Under the pieces are notes generated by a model. The model had not been told where the DNA came from and did no database searches. It saw only the letters and a program-made list of their open reading frames with translations. Shown here in pieces: positions 12,219 through 25,571 of a stretch of DNA of 64,000 nt. Each line of letters begins with the position of its first letter. Positions within the stretch are counted from its first letter, which is position 1. The stretch is from positions 9,590,086 to 9,654,085 of the forward strand of contig NC_037644.1 in NCBI RefSeq assembly GCF_003254395.2, given 5' to 3'. This stretch comes from Apis mellifera. Taxonomy: Eukaryota; Arthropoda; Insecta; Hymenoptera; Apidae. The position numbers and the translations under genes are program-made.

Positions 12219-15039
12219 CAATGGGAAACAGCTCCTCTTAATATTGGTAATCTAGTGATCATGAACGCGTCAATTCCACTGCCGCTACTGCTCACCACCA
12301 ACAGCCTCACATTGGAAAATCAACTGTACGAGATCATCACGGAGAGGAGCAAGGCCTGCGCGGCTTTCTTGCGGAACAGTTTACGTCGAGCAGTGAACGC
12401 AACCACTATTGGTTTGAGTGTCACGGAGAATTTTGAGAATAATGTATCGTGCAATCATGCCTAATTCAATGATTGAATCACTTGTTGATTATATTTGAAT
12501 ACTGAATAGAATGAAGTCAATTGCGAACGTTTCTTAGCGCGGCCTGATTCAATTCAGTATGTTCGTAATACGAACGTCGTATGTAAGGTTATCTTCACGA
12601 ATGAATATTTAAACATAAGAAACGTTCTTAGTTTCGCAGAACTTAGCAATTACAATTTTCTGAACAAATAGAATAACAACAGTGTTGTAAACGAGTGGTT
12701 GTAATGGCAAAAAGACTTGTTGATGGTTTGCAGATTTTTCGATACGGTTTCGATAGATAAATCACAATTACAGCGTTCGATATGACACGCAAATCTTTTT
12801 CGTGTCAAACCAAAAATAAAAAAAAAAAAGAAATGAATTAAGAACGAGAATCTTTGAGAAAAAATCTAATGAAATGTTGCGAAAGTGATTGTGCCTAGAC
12901 ATATGTTTGAAAAAAAGATAAAAAAAAAAACAAAGAAAATGCATAAGAAGTTGAATCGTGATCATTAAAAAGTATGTGAACTTTGTGCGACATCGAAGAA
13001 AATAATAGAACATATAATTGCTAGATGCGACGAATCGTTTAACGAAACCCCAGAAGAAAAGAGGTGTATATCTATATACTTCACTTTTATATCGTTAATT
13101 TCATAGAATTTATTGAAATTATATGTCATTTTATATTATTGTTATCTTTATAAGTCATTGCACTGTACTATGATTGTGGATTATATGTTTATTGATAAAT
13201 TGAATTTAATGAATTTTATGACTGAAGTTAGGAACAAATTTCGAATCTGGAATCGACCAAATTATTATTCAATCAACATTAAACTGAAAGATAGATTCAG
13301 TCTATCGCTTTAACAATCGCAATGTTAAAGACGTTAATTACGATAACGTCATTCTTATATGGTGCCTCATAAAAACAATATTTACAACTCGTTTTATCTT
13401 ATAAAAGTACGGGGACACAGTGCTACAAACGAATGGGTGTTAGTTATTACGATCAGTAAGCTTTGAATTATGCGTATACGCAAATTTATTTCGATAGTGG
13501 ATTGTTTTAGGATTTTAAATAGATAAAACTTATACAAATGTTTTATAAATTAAGATTAATATTAATACGAAAATTAAATTGCAAATTAAACTTTAATTAA
13601 GAGATTTTAAAAATGGCAATTTTAATATTAGATATATAAATTTTGCACGAAATGTCGAACCCTTTCGTTTGAACTATAACGCTATAATACCTCGTACATC
13701 TAGAGGCATGCCTTTTCTTACTACCTTTTGTCATTAATGTTTTAATAACACCAAAATGCACGTCATTTGATGTTATGTAAATTCTTTGAGAAAAATTTCC
13801 TTTATATGTATATATATGTACATACTGTATACTTCTACGATACTTATTACGTCGTTATATAAGAAAATGTATAATAATCCTATACTATTCGATGTAGTAT
13901 ATTCAATTCCCTATTCAAAATAGCGTTATATGAAAATTAATTCATCATTCGAGCGATATACTCAATACCGATACACAAACAACTGATTACTTAAGGTGAA
14001 TATTAATCGAATGCATTATATAATGTTTCAAGCTCTCTTTCTATTGGAGAACTTCCTTCGTAATTTCATTTTTTAAAAGTTATATTGGATATTGAAAAAT
14101 AGATTTTATGCAATGACGCAATTTTTAATTAAAAAAAAAAAAATTAGAATGTTATTTATACTATTTCAGCTTTTTATGATATTTTATGCGTATACATTAC
14201 ATTACAGATTAAAAAGTCTAAATGAATTTAGATTTTGAATAAATTACTTTTAGTTCTGAAAATAGGTTCACAAATAGAATAATAAAGTAACACTAAAGAA
14301 TATACTGATCGCGTTAGCTTATAAATAAATTAATCTCAAATCGGTTTGCTATTTAAATTATTGCGGTATAATCGCAACATGATATCTAGAGTAGAATAAA
14401 GAAAAAATAAATAAATAACATCGTGTGCGGTATAAATCGTATATTATAATTTAACGAGAAAAAAAAAATATGACAAGATAAAGAAAAAACTTTTAATTAT
14501 AAGCTGTCCAAATCATACAGAATCAGTGAGAAAGGCAATAAAGCTATTGAACTGAAAATATGCTAAAGTAGATTTCCTTGCATTAGAGTATTATCAGAAT
14601 TCCAAGTATTAATTATGAATACTTAGGATAGAATTATACATTCATACGTACATAGCTACTAGTTTATAGTAGCATAATGTTACAGACTAATGATAACGAT
14701 CATAAACTTCGTTAATATCGTACTTATATGTATGTTGAACAGAAATGAACTGTTTCTCACTCGTGTTATGGTTGTACAATAATCGCGGACCGAGTGCTGG
14801 TAGCATATCCATTTTTTAAAATCCTTACAAGCTTAAACACAATAATTATATATACCAGTAGTTGCAATTATTTCGACTCGAAAATAATTACACATCTGAA
14901 CAAATGAAGTTAACGAGTCGAATTTGAAAAAAAATTGAATCGTATTAGAAAAATTATTTTATGATATACAGATTTACTTTTCACATCTTGAAATTTGTTA
15001 ATCTATATTTAAATTAGTGACAGAAATTATCTTAAACTG

Positions 15040-15091
<52 letters not shown>

Positions 15092-16712
15092 TCAGAATTA
15101 ACTAAATAAGTTATAGAAATTTGAATCATATTTCTTTATTAATCCTCTCGAGAAAAGGCATGCTGTGATACATGTTCATTGAATATTTCGAAGCAAACAC
15201 AAAATTATCTACATCTAAAAAAGAAATAAAAGATAATCTATGAACGATTTTTCTACTTTCGTCACAATGAAAATTATAATTAATGTCATTAGATAAATAT
15301 AACAATGAGATACAGTTATGCCACATATACATATGAATATAAAATTATAAAACATGAGACATTTCTCTTGTTTTTGAAGGTCTAAAATAATGTGTACGTG
15401 TTTAAAGTGTTTTAAAAAGAAAACACTTCTTCGTACCAAAAAATCAATTTCATTATAATTCATTTACATGATATAATAAATAAATAACTCGTTTCTAAAG
15501 CTGTAATATTATGCATATATAAATATACATATACATATATGAACGGCAAATCTTTATGCGAGGACCTATTCCGCACTTATCATGACTTTGATAAAAAAAA
15601 ATCAGTTATGATTGCATATATAGTTTCGAATCAATGATATGATATTAAATTCACTGAATATTGCAACATTTATAAAGCCTTAAAGAAAGATGAGAAAAGA
15701 AAAAATTGGAACAGTCCAACAAAGTGATCAGAATAACGATTTGTAAAATAAGTTCACTGCCACTTAAACGACTTGTGCTCCACAGAGAGCACCAATATTC
15801 CAAATGTGAATGTGTACAGTTATGTGAAAAGTACTTATATAATTATATTTAAATAATATTAATTAGAGTTACGTAAAACTAAATAGCATGTAATAATATT
15901 AAGAATGATATACATATGTAGGATACAGATAAAGAAAAAAACCATCGATTGCAAAACTATTATATTCCAAACAAGAAAAATTTATGTCTGTTCATTTTTA
16001 TATTATATGTAAATCTTGACACAAAAAATAAGTATTTTATCTTGTAGAAATTTTATTTTTTATTGATATAATTCTTTTTAACATTTATTTTACGAAGAAG
16101 ACTGTACTTATTTATATTATATTTTAGTTAAAATATGTTAAAAGTATTCAATGAAATAAAAAATTAAAATTTAATTTAAAAAAAAAAAATTTTTAGAATT
16201 TATAAACAATTTATTATCATCGAATTTGTTCAAACTATTTATTTTATGTATCAAATTTTATATATATTTTTTTAAAAAGAAATCATTTCATATTTTTTTC
16301 ATTTTGTTTTTAATTTATATAATTTCAAGTTTGTATTAGTAAATAATAAACGCAAATATGTAATATTGCAAACATGGTTTTATTTGCAATTGTATATATG
16401 CGTAGCACTTGTCTATGATATTTTAATTACTTATGATTAATGTATTTAAGCTGAACAGATAAATTTAAGTGGAAGATCATACACACATCTTTTAAAATCT
16501 ATAAATAAAAATATTTACTAAGTAATATCATTGTTCTTTTATTTATTTAAACAAGAAGAAGTATATAAATATTTATCATATTTTTTTATAGATTTTATGA
16601 ATTTCCATTTTTATAGATTTTTTTTATATTTAATTAAATACATTTTATAAAAGAATGAAAGTATAATATTTAATATTATTTTATACAATTTATAAAATTT
16701 TTCTATAAATAC
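12219..16712. other. Glut1 3' UTR followed by intergenic AT-rich DNA
   Basis: The first about 250 bases are GC-rich and hold a 69-codon ORF at 12255-12464 (begins MNASIPLPLLLTTNSLTLEN) that I do not recognise. It may be UTR or a further alternative frame. Beyond 12.6 kb the sequence is AT-rich, with (TA)n at 15040-15089 and poly-A tracts. No further gene or RNA is supported. Confidence 0.5.
15040..15089. repeat. (TA)n microsatellite, about 24 units
   Basis: An uninterrupted TA dinucleotide run in intergenic DNA, the longest in the left half of the window. Confidence 0.95.
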
Positions 16713-17872
16713 TTATGGTTTACATTCTTGATGATAGGGTTCCAAAGTTCGAAAATCTCTCCATGTTGGAGGTAAAGCACTATGTAAATGTAAACCACAA
16801 CGCTTACATGGATCACTAAATAAATTATTCAAACTATAAAACCAAGTCTATAAAATAAAAAAATATATAATCAGTTAAATCTTTAAGATATAATGTATAT
16901 TCTATGATGTATATTATTCAAAGTGTTCATACTTTCTTACCATAAATGATCGAACAGCTAATTCAGGTAATGTAGGAGAATAAAAATGTAACATTGCAGC
17001 ATGAGCATTTTCTGTTACTTTTCGAAAAACTTTATGTCTAGATTCTGTCCATAAATCCATAGTTTCTCCATAACCTTTAACTACTACCCATTCAATCATT
17101 AAACCTTTAAATGCTATAACTCCTTTCAAAACATGTCCTAGTGTAACATGTAATACTGCATTTGAAGCAAATGGTCGAGATACAGATACTGTCATATCAC
17201 TAAAAAGTCTATCAAATGTGGCTATTAAAGAATCTACTTGCCTACAAAAAAAATGTATATTAATAATAAGTAACTTATTGATATTGATTCATAATTGATA
17301 TTGATACATACATAAAAAATTATAATTTCTAATATTATAATAATACAACTTACTGTTGAGGAACATTATGATTACTTGTTTGAATTCTACCTCTTTTTGC
17401 TCTGCTAGTTGTATTATATGATCTTTTTAAAGAATTTTGACTAAGTATTGATTGAGCAACATTGCTATATTCATGAACTTTATCTGTCCATTTATAACTA
17501 TTAACTAATGTACTATATAATGCTTGTCTTTCTTGCGTTGTTTCTTGACTAAGATATGTAGTACTTGCTAAATGAAATGCTCCTGGTGGTGGATTTAAAC
17601 TACTTACAGCTTGTTCAACATCTCTAAACATAAAAATATATTTAATAAAATATATATATTTTTAAAAATTTAAAATAATACCTTAAATTCACATTAACAG
17701 TTGTTAATAGCTCTTGCAATTCAAGCAAATATTTATTTTCTTTATTTTCTTCTCCATGATCAGCACGTAACCCATTTCCCAAAGAATCAAATACTTGACC
17801 AACACTTGAACGCAAAACTTTAATTGCTGTCAATGCAGTTTGTAACTGTTGTTGTTGTTGTTGTTGTTCCAT
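16713..17872 (-). CDS. MED27: Mediator complex subunit 27
   Basis: A subunit of the Mediator tail/upper-middle region that links activators to RNA polymerase II in the nucleus. Four exons: 17682-17872, 17354-17623, 17241-16941, 16713-16847; all junctions are GT-AG and in phase, giving 298 residues (the family is about 290-310). A short poly-Gln (residues 3-9) precedes the conserved helical N-terminus LRSSVGQVFDSLGNGLRADH. The C-terminus carries the Zn-binding-like pattern CKRCGLHLHSALPPTWRDF (Cys268, Cys271) with a final HQEC (His293, Cys296). It is divergent from VAC14, with starts about 1.05 kb apart. Nothing is unusual, and identity is secure. Confidence 0.97.
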
Positions 17873-18924
17873 GTTGTTTACAGTTCTTAATTTTTATGAA
17901 TAAAATATTATATATATATATAAATATATAAATATTTAATACATTTCATATACTTATATATTTATTACATATTAAATTAAATATAATAAATATAATAAAT
18001 TAAATTTAATTATAATAAAGCTTTATGATACAATACATTAAAATATAATAACAACTTAACTTTTTAGAAGTTATTATTAATGTCTAACCTTAAATATTTT
18101 ATATTTATAAATAAAATTTTATTACATATAAATTATCTTACTTTATAATAAGATATTTTTTTAATTTTTATTAAATATGTGTACTCGAAAATTATTTATA
18201 AAAATTATAAAACTTACTCCGATTATAAAATTGTATAATTTTATAAATGCAATAACAACAAAATCACAAAAGCCGCCATTTTTTAAGTCATAAACAATAT
18301 ACCACAAACGATATATAATACAGATGCAAATAATATTATTATAATAAAAACAATAATATTATTAGGATTTCTCAAATAAATACTTTCTTGTATTATTTTA
18401 TTTTAATATTTTATTGATATATATATATAAATAAAAATTTTAAATTTATAAATATATATATGAAATTATTCATAATCATTTTATAAATCATTATTTACAC
18501 ATTACATTATATAATACATTATTTTATAAAAAATTTATTAAATTCATTAAATTTATTTATAAATAATTTATAAATAAAAATATGTTTTATAAATTATTAT
18601 AATATATACATTGTAATTTTAAATAATTATTATATTATAATAACAAGAAAATAATATTTATATTATAATTTCTATTATTTTTATTTCTATTATATTTCTT
18701 TCTTTTTGAAGGAAAAATTAGGATTTTATATTTTATAATGTTTTAATATAATGATAAAAATTATATATATTTTAGATCATTAACTTTCACATGTATTTTA
18801 TATAAAAACGCATGCGCTTATATGACAGATAGAAATTTGAGGTTGGAATAATACAGAAAAAGCTGTCATTTTTTAAAATTATTTTAATGTATATTTTTGT
18901 AATTTAAAAACTTGACATTAAAAG
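17873..18924. promoter_or_regulatory. Bidirectional promoter region between MED27 and VAC14
   Basis: About 1.05 kb of AT-rich DNA between two divergent start codons. Two GC-containing words stand out: GCCGCCATTTT at 18272-18282, a YY1/Pho-type site (AAAATGGCGGC on the other strand), and CGCATGCGC at 18809-18817, an NRF1/Ewg-type palindrome about 110 bases before the VAC14 ATG. Both site types are typical of housekeeping promoters. Their function here is inferred from the sequence alone. Confidence 0.55.
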
Positions 18925-21532
18925 ATGATGTCTGAAAGAGATTATGCGCCTCTTAGTCCTGCTTGTGTACGTTCTCTTAATGACAAACTTTACGAAAAAC
19001 GAAAAGCAGCAGCCTTGGAAATAGAAAAGTAAGGTTATACATTTTGTTTACTCATGTTTTTACATTTATTTGTATTATATTTTTATTTGTGATATTTATT
19101 AATTATATTTTATTTTAGAATGGTAAAAGAATTTGCTGCACACAATAATACTGTCCAAATTAAACGATTGTTAAAAGTATTAGGTCAAGATCTTGCTACA
19201 TCACAAAATCCACATACACGAAAAGGTGGTTTAATAGGTTTAGCAGCAATAGCAGTAGGATTGGGAAAAGATACTGGTCAATATATAGAAGATTTAATTC
19301 ATCCTATCTTAGCTTGTTTCTGTGATTCGGATTTACGTGTAAGATATTATGCTTGTGAAAGTTTATATAATGTAGTAAAAGTAGCAAGAGGAGCAGTATT
19401 GCCACAGTTTACAGATATTTTTGCAGCACTTAGTAAATTAGCATGTGACTCAGAACAATCAGTGAAAAATGCTACTGAGTTACTTGACAGACTAATGAAG
19501 GTAATTAAAATTTATAAAATTAAAAAAAATACATATAATATCAAGATATTTCTATTAAAAACTCTGTTAAAAAATTTCAGGATATTGTAACAGAAAGTGG
19601 TTTATTTGATTTAGTTGGATTTATGCCTTTATTGAGAGAACGTATTTATACTAAAAATACATTTGGTAGGCAATTTGTAATAGCATGGGTATCAGTCTTA
19701 GATGCTGTTCCTAATATGGATTTTATTATATTTCTACCTGAAATTCTTGATGGTTTATTTAGAATATTAGAAGATCCAACACAAGAAATTAAAAAAGTTA
19801 CAGACACAGTCCTTGGTGAATTTTTGAGAAGTATAAAAGCTAATCCTGGAAGAGTAGATTTTCCTGGAATGATAAATATTTTAATTACACATGCTCAAAG
19901 TACAGATGAATTATTACAATTAACAGCAATTACATGGATTAAGGAATTTGTACATTTATCAGGTCCTCTAATGCTTCCTTATATGTCTGGTATTCTTGTA
20001 GCAGTATTACCCTGTTTAGCATATGATGGAGATACCAGAAAAAGTATTAAAGAAACTGCAACACAAGTCAATGTAAATTTGATGAAATTAATAACAATGA
20101 AAAATAAAGAAATTGTAAATAATGTTAGTGAAACTGATACTCAATCTCAAAAAGGTAAAGTTATAGATTTTTAAAATTATAAAATATTTAAATAATGGTT
20201 GATAATAGTTGTAAAAAAATTGTTTTTTTTTAGATTCTAGTCAATCTTGTTCCTTAGCTGAAAGTTTAGATTTATCTAGTGTTGTCGAAGTGTTAACAAA
20301 ATATTTAATGTGCATGTCAGTCCAAACAAAAGTTGCTGTTTTAAAGTGGATTCATCATTTATTTATCAATATTCCACATAAAATGTTTAATCATATTGAA
20401 AATTTGTTCCCAATTTTAATGAAATCTTTAAGTGATAATTCAGATGAAGTGGTACAACAAACATTAGTTGTAATGGCCGAAATAATTAGTTCAAAATCAC
20501 CTGAAGCAGCAATTACAGATTCAAATGCAGAAATGCAAAATAAGTATTTTACAAAATTTATTATAAATTTATTAAGAATATTTTCAGCAGACAGACATTT
20601 ATTAGAAGAAAGAGGAGCTTTTATTATTAGAGAATTATGTATTTTATTGAGTGCTGAAGATATTTATAAAACATTAGCAGAAATATTATTGGAGGAATCA
20701 AATTTAAGTTTTGCACGTACAATGATACAAACTTTAAATGTTATACTGTTAACAAGTTCAGAATTATTTGATTTACGCAATAAACTTAAAGATTTAGAAT
20801 CTTTAGTGAGTATTCTTTATATTTCTTGTATATTTAATTATTATTTTAAATTGTGTATATTATTATAGGAAAGTTGCGAATTATTTAAATGTTTATACAT
20901 ATCTTGGTGTCACAATCCTGTTGCAACTGTAGCATTATGTTTTTTATCACAACTTTATGAACATGCATGTAATATTATTCGATCATTGTATCCTTTATTA
21001 TTGTGTATAATTAATATATATTTCTTTTTTTTCAAATTAAATTTTTATAATCTAATATTACTTAACTAAAATCAAATACAGTGAAAACATAGAAGTAACC
21101 GTGGAATTTCTTACTGAAATAGATAAATTAGTACAATTAATCGAATCTCCCATATTTACTTGTAAGTATATTAAATTTTTATTATAATTAATTATATTTA
21201 CAGAAAAATAATGCATTTTAGACTTGAGATTACAGCTTCTAGAAAGAGAAGAGAATGATGCTTTAGTATATGCACTTTATGGTCTACTCATGATTCTTCC
21301 TCAAAGTGAAGCATATGCAACTTTACAAAGACGTTTAGCAGCAATACCACCATTAACAACAAAACCTATACCAAGACCAAATCCAATCAAAATCAGACCT
21401 TCTAAACACATATTAAACTATTCTGAATTATTGAAACATTTTCACATTATTCAAGAACAGCATCAAGAACAGAAACGTAAACAACGATTAACAAATTTAA
21501 CAGAAAAAAATACAAATCATGCAGATATATAA
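18925..21532 (+). CDS. Vac14: VAC14, scaffold of the PIKfyve/FIG4 complex
   Basis: A HEAT-repeat scaffold that assembles PIKfyve and FIG4 on endosomes to control PI(3,5)P2. Seven exons: 18925-19028, 19119-19500, 19581-20154, 20234-20805, 20869-20987, 21082-21161, 21222-21532; all in phase, 713 residues (vertebrate protein about 780). The N-terminus (SPACVRSLNDKLYEKRKAAA), the first HEAT repeats (HTRKGGLIGLAAIAVGLGKD) and the C-terminal block (EVTVEFLTEIDKLVQLIESP, then LYGLLMILPQS) are all characteristic. ATG at 18925 is followed by a second ATG at 18928, so the true start may be either. The donor after exon 5 (TCATT|GTATCC) is weak, but the join recovers a conserved Phe before the EVTV block. 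Tail to tail with the TBK1-like kinase, stops about 590 bases apart. Confidence 0.96.
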
Positions 21533-22125
21533 ATAACATTTTTATAATATTAAATTTTAGATAATTATAAATAATAATTTGAAGAAAATTGGTGCATATA
21601 TATATATATATATATATACATATACAATATATAAACATACTTTTAAACTTTTTTATCATATTAACGTACTTATTAAAAATTCATGCATTTATGATATCTA
21701 CTTTTTTATCACAAAATTATTAAGTATTTTAAAATCAATTATTAAGTTAAATTATTTTTCCATAATATTTAATATATATTATAATTAACATTAATATATT
21801 TATTATCTTTGTATATACAAATACATCAAGACACTAAATAGATTAAATATATCGCTATTTACAATATATTTGAATTCATATCACCTTTTTTAAAAAAAAA
21901 AAAGAAGAAAAATATAGTCTTTATATATAGAATTTTTTTAAAATATTTTTTTTTTTTATTTGATAAGTAAAACTATAATTTTAAAACGCATCAAATACGT
22001 TATTTAATAATATAATTATAATTAATAAAATAATAAAGGAAATTTTATTTTTTTCTATATTTAATGTAAATATATTGTCAGTCTTTTTCTCTTTAAAAAA
22101 ATAATAAAAATTAAAAAAAATTTTG
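21533..22125. other. Convergent 3' intergenic region between VAC14 and the TBK1-like gene
   Basis: AT-rich DNA with (TA)n near 21597-21616 and poly-T/A tracts. It presumably contains both 3' UTRs. No further gene is seen. Confidence 0.5.
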
Positions 22126-24612
22126 CTAGAGCGATGTATATTCCGAATCATCTGTATCCTCTAAAGTGTCGAGTGTTGATAAACGATCGAGTTGATCTAT
22201 AAGTAAACCATTTTTATATAGAATCATTGCAATTTGTTCTTGCATAACACAAATATTTTTCCATTTTTTTGTACTTTCTTGAGCAGGTGAATTAGTTTTT
22301 TCAATAGTTTTTAATTTCTCTGGAAATCTGTCTATTAAATGTACAAAATTTTCGTATCGTTCTTTACTTTCGTGCGATAAACGATAAGAAAATGCCTCTA
22401 ATATATGTTCATAATTATCTACATCTTTGTCTAAAATTTGAGTTTGTAAGAAAACCGTTTGTGCCATTTTATACCAATCAGCAACACATTCAGATCGACT
22501 TATCATAGAAGGAATACAAAATGTTTCAAGAAGATTTTTTATTCTTTGACCTGTGGATGTAACCTGAGAATAAATAAAAAATTTAAAATAAATATTATTT
22601 TGTCATTGTTATTTTTTTACTTATATATTTATATACTTCTTGCTTATATATTTTTTTAAAAGAAATACCTTTATTCGTTCTAGAACATGAAATTGTTCAT
22701 CATTGTATGTAAGACCACGAGTAGCTCTATCTCTCAATAAATGTTGCCAACCATCTCGTAAACGGTCGACTAAAGTAGCAGCTTTTTGACTTGCTTTGTT
22801 AAACCATGGACACCACAATCCACGAATAATATTGTCCCATTCACCACGCAAACTGCCTTCTTTTACATATCTATTTTTGAAATGATATGAATATATTCTT
22901 ATTATATGAATTAAAAGAATACAATAATGAAATTTAATTACCTCTGATGAAGTTGTACTACTGCAGGAGCTAATTCAGTTAGAAGTTCTTTACTCTTCAT
23001 ATCTAATTCTTTTTTCCAATTTTTTATTTCTAAGGTGTTTTGTCTTCCAAGTTTTCTAGAAACTTGCCAGGCAAGATTTTCACTTCTTTCTATTGCTATA
23101 GTTGTATCTTCTACAGCTTTTGTAAATTCTTTGGAATGTTGACATTTTTCTAATAATCTTGTAAGTTCTGTTGAGACAAGTCCACTAAAAGCTTCTATTG
23201 CATCCTGTGATAGTTTACTACATAATACTAATTTATCAATTCTTCTTTTACAGACATAGCCAACAGAACAAGCTACTTTTGCTTGACTAGCATCATTTTC
23301 AACAGATACTAAATTTGCAAATACTGGGAATTTAGGTAATTCTGTATCCACAGGTAAATCAACATTATTATTTTCTCTAGAAAATAACATTAATGGTTTG
23401 TTTTCAGATGTATTTGGATAACCTTTTCCAGAAGTAGATTCTTCTATGATATTTGTTAAAAATGTATCTCCAAAAAGAAGTATCTGAGCATGAGGTGCAA
23501 TATCAGTTTGATCTTGTATATGTACTTGTAGTGCAGTCAATTTTTCTTCAGGATGCAAGAATATTTTTATGAGGCTACCTTTATGTATATTAAATATATG
23601 TATACGTTTTCTACAAAGAGTATCTGTTACTTCTGAAAAAAATCTTTCAAAACTCCATATTTTTTGAGGATCAACTTCTAATAAACCAGCTAATAATGGA
23701 GTTACAATTTTTTTTAAACCAGTACTCAGTTGACAATTTTGTGGTAATTCTCTACTCCATTCAATAGGTCCATTTTCAGAAGTTTGTACACCTGATATAA
23801 CACCAGAAGCTTTTTTTGTAATAATATAAAACATTGTTTCTTTATTTCTCCGTCCACCAAATGGTCTAAATGGTAAGTTTCCTGTAGCTACATGATATAA
23901 TGTTACACCTATAGACCATAAGTCTACAGTTGCTCCAAATGTTTTGCCCACAGGTTTACGTAAAACTGCTCTTTCATATATATCTGGATGTAAATATTCT
24001 TCTGTACCATACAAAGAAACAAACTGTTGATCTTCTTGTAATTCTCTAGCAGCACCAAAGTCAGTAAGTTTATAAATTGTACTACCATCATCCGCAATGA
24101 ATTTCATTATATTACCTACAAAATTAATTATAATTTTATTTAAAAAGATGTATAATATGTATAATTATATGTATTTTTAATTTCTTACCTGGTTTTAAAT
24201 CTCTATGTACTAAATTATTATCACGTAAGTGTTTCATTCCAGCAGTTAAATGCTCTAATACTAACAAAAATTCACTTTCTGCTAGTCCATAAGTATTTTC
24301 TGGATCATCTAAAATATTGAAGAGACTACCCCCAGTACACAGTTCCATAACAATCACTGTACCACGACCATCTTGTTCTTCCTCAATTGCTAATAATTGA
24401 ACAATATTTTCATGATTTACTTTTTTAAGAACTTCAAATTCTCGCATTTGTACATCATGTGGTCGCATATGACTTAGCTGATTGAATGTTTTAACTGCAA
24501 CTGGTTCTCCATTGTTTTTATTTACTCCTTGAAAAACTGCTCCAGTTGCACCTTTACCAAGAACACTAGTCGTACACCATACAAAATTCGTTGATCCACG
24601 TAAAAAAGACAT
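22126..24612 (-). CDS. Tbk1: TBK1/IKK-epsilon family protein kinase
   Basis: A cytosolic Ser/Thr kinase of the IKK-related group (insect member IK2/IKK-epsilon; vertebrate TBK1, in innate signalling and selective autophagy). Exons 24189-24612, 22942-24115, 22669-22870, 22126-22563; in phase, 745 residues (human TBK1 is 729). Kinase landmarks: Gly-rich loop LGKGATGAVFQG, Lys41 in VAVK, HRDLKPGN at 136-143 (catalytic Asp138), DFG 160-162, activation loop FVSLYGTEEYLHPD. Ser175 matches the activating Ser172 of human TBK1. A ubiquitin-like region (IHKGSLIKIFLHPEEKLTAL) and a long helical scaffold follow. The short acidic end TLEDTDDSEYTSL is weakly conserved. Insect IK2 acts mainly on actin and apoptosis, so an immune role here should not be assumed. 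The kinase looks active. Confidence 0.96.
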
Positions 24613-24968
24613 TTTTTTAAACTCTTAAAAGTTTATACAAGATTTGGAAGTTTGACAAATGGTTTAACCTCTTTTTAAATTTTAAAAATACTATTTTTGT
24701 ATATATTTATATATGTTTTACAGTATACATATATTATCATGAATAATTAACTATATATCTGCTTCATTACTAAGAAAAAAATATAATATATAATACAGAC
24801 AGAAGTATAGAATAAAATCTAATCAATGCATTTTTTTTTCTTTGAATTCTTCGAAAGCACTAGGATTCCCTTACCATTTTAATATCATTTTCAATGTTAT
24901 CGACTTAGAAAAATTATAATTTCTTTGTAATCATGCGTCAAGAATAATATAAACAAGAGCAGATAGAA
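24613..24968. other. Upstream region of the TBK1-like gene
   Basis: AT-rich DNA immediately before the kinase start on the minus strand; presumably promoter and 5' UTR. No distinct motif stands out before the repeat cluster starting near 24969. Confidence 0.4.
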
Positions 24969-25330
24969 AAAAGGATAGAGATAGAATAAAAATTATGAAA
25001 TCAGCGCCATCTTCAGAGTGCCGCAAATTAAACTAATATAACAAAGAGAATAAATAATAGAAAAAGGATAGAAATAGGATAAGAATTAATCGCTGGCGCC
25101 ATCTCTGAATGGAAAAAATATCTAAAAAAAATCATTTTTCTAAAATTACTCAAGAGATGGCACTGATCTGCAATTTTTATTCTACCTTATCTTACCTTTC
25201 AAGAAATATCTTTATTACTCAAGAGATGGCGTTAGTTGTCAATTCTTATCGTATTTCTATCCTTTAATATCTTTTTTTCTCTACATTAATTTCATTTGCG
25301 ACATTCCGAATATGGCGCTGATTCCATCTA
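24969..25330. repeat. Foldback repeat cluster with a CGCCATCT core
   Basis: A unit of about 45 bases (AAAGGATAGAAATA..., then ATAAGAATT..., then GCGCCATCTCT) occurs twice in direct orientation (about 24970-25012 and 25063-25106) and twice inverted (25152-25200 and 25221-25266). A partial inverted copy lies at about 25291-25330. Read together, 24996-25107 and 25219-25330 form imperfect inverted repeats about 110 bases long around a centre that holds a further copy. This is the shape of a MITE or foldback element, or of a duplicated and inverted regulatory block. No ORF lies inside. Confidence 0.75.
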
Positions 25331-25526
25331 TTTCAATTTTCAATCTATTTTTATTCTTCTCTATATTTTCTTTCAAGACTTTGATATTTAATTAAATTTC
25401 TTTTTTTTAATCTATTAAACAAAAATCTTAAAATAGTCAATTCAATTTTTATATATCGTAAGTATGTGATTTTATATATCCATGTTATAAGAACTATATA
25501 TATTTCACACATAAATTTTTTTTTTA

Positions 25527-25571
<45 letters not shown>

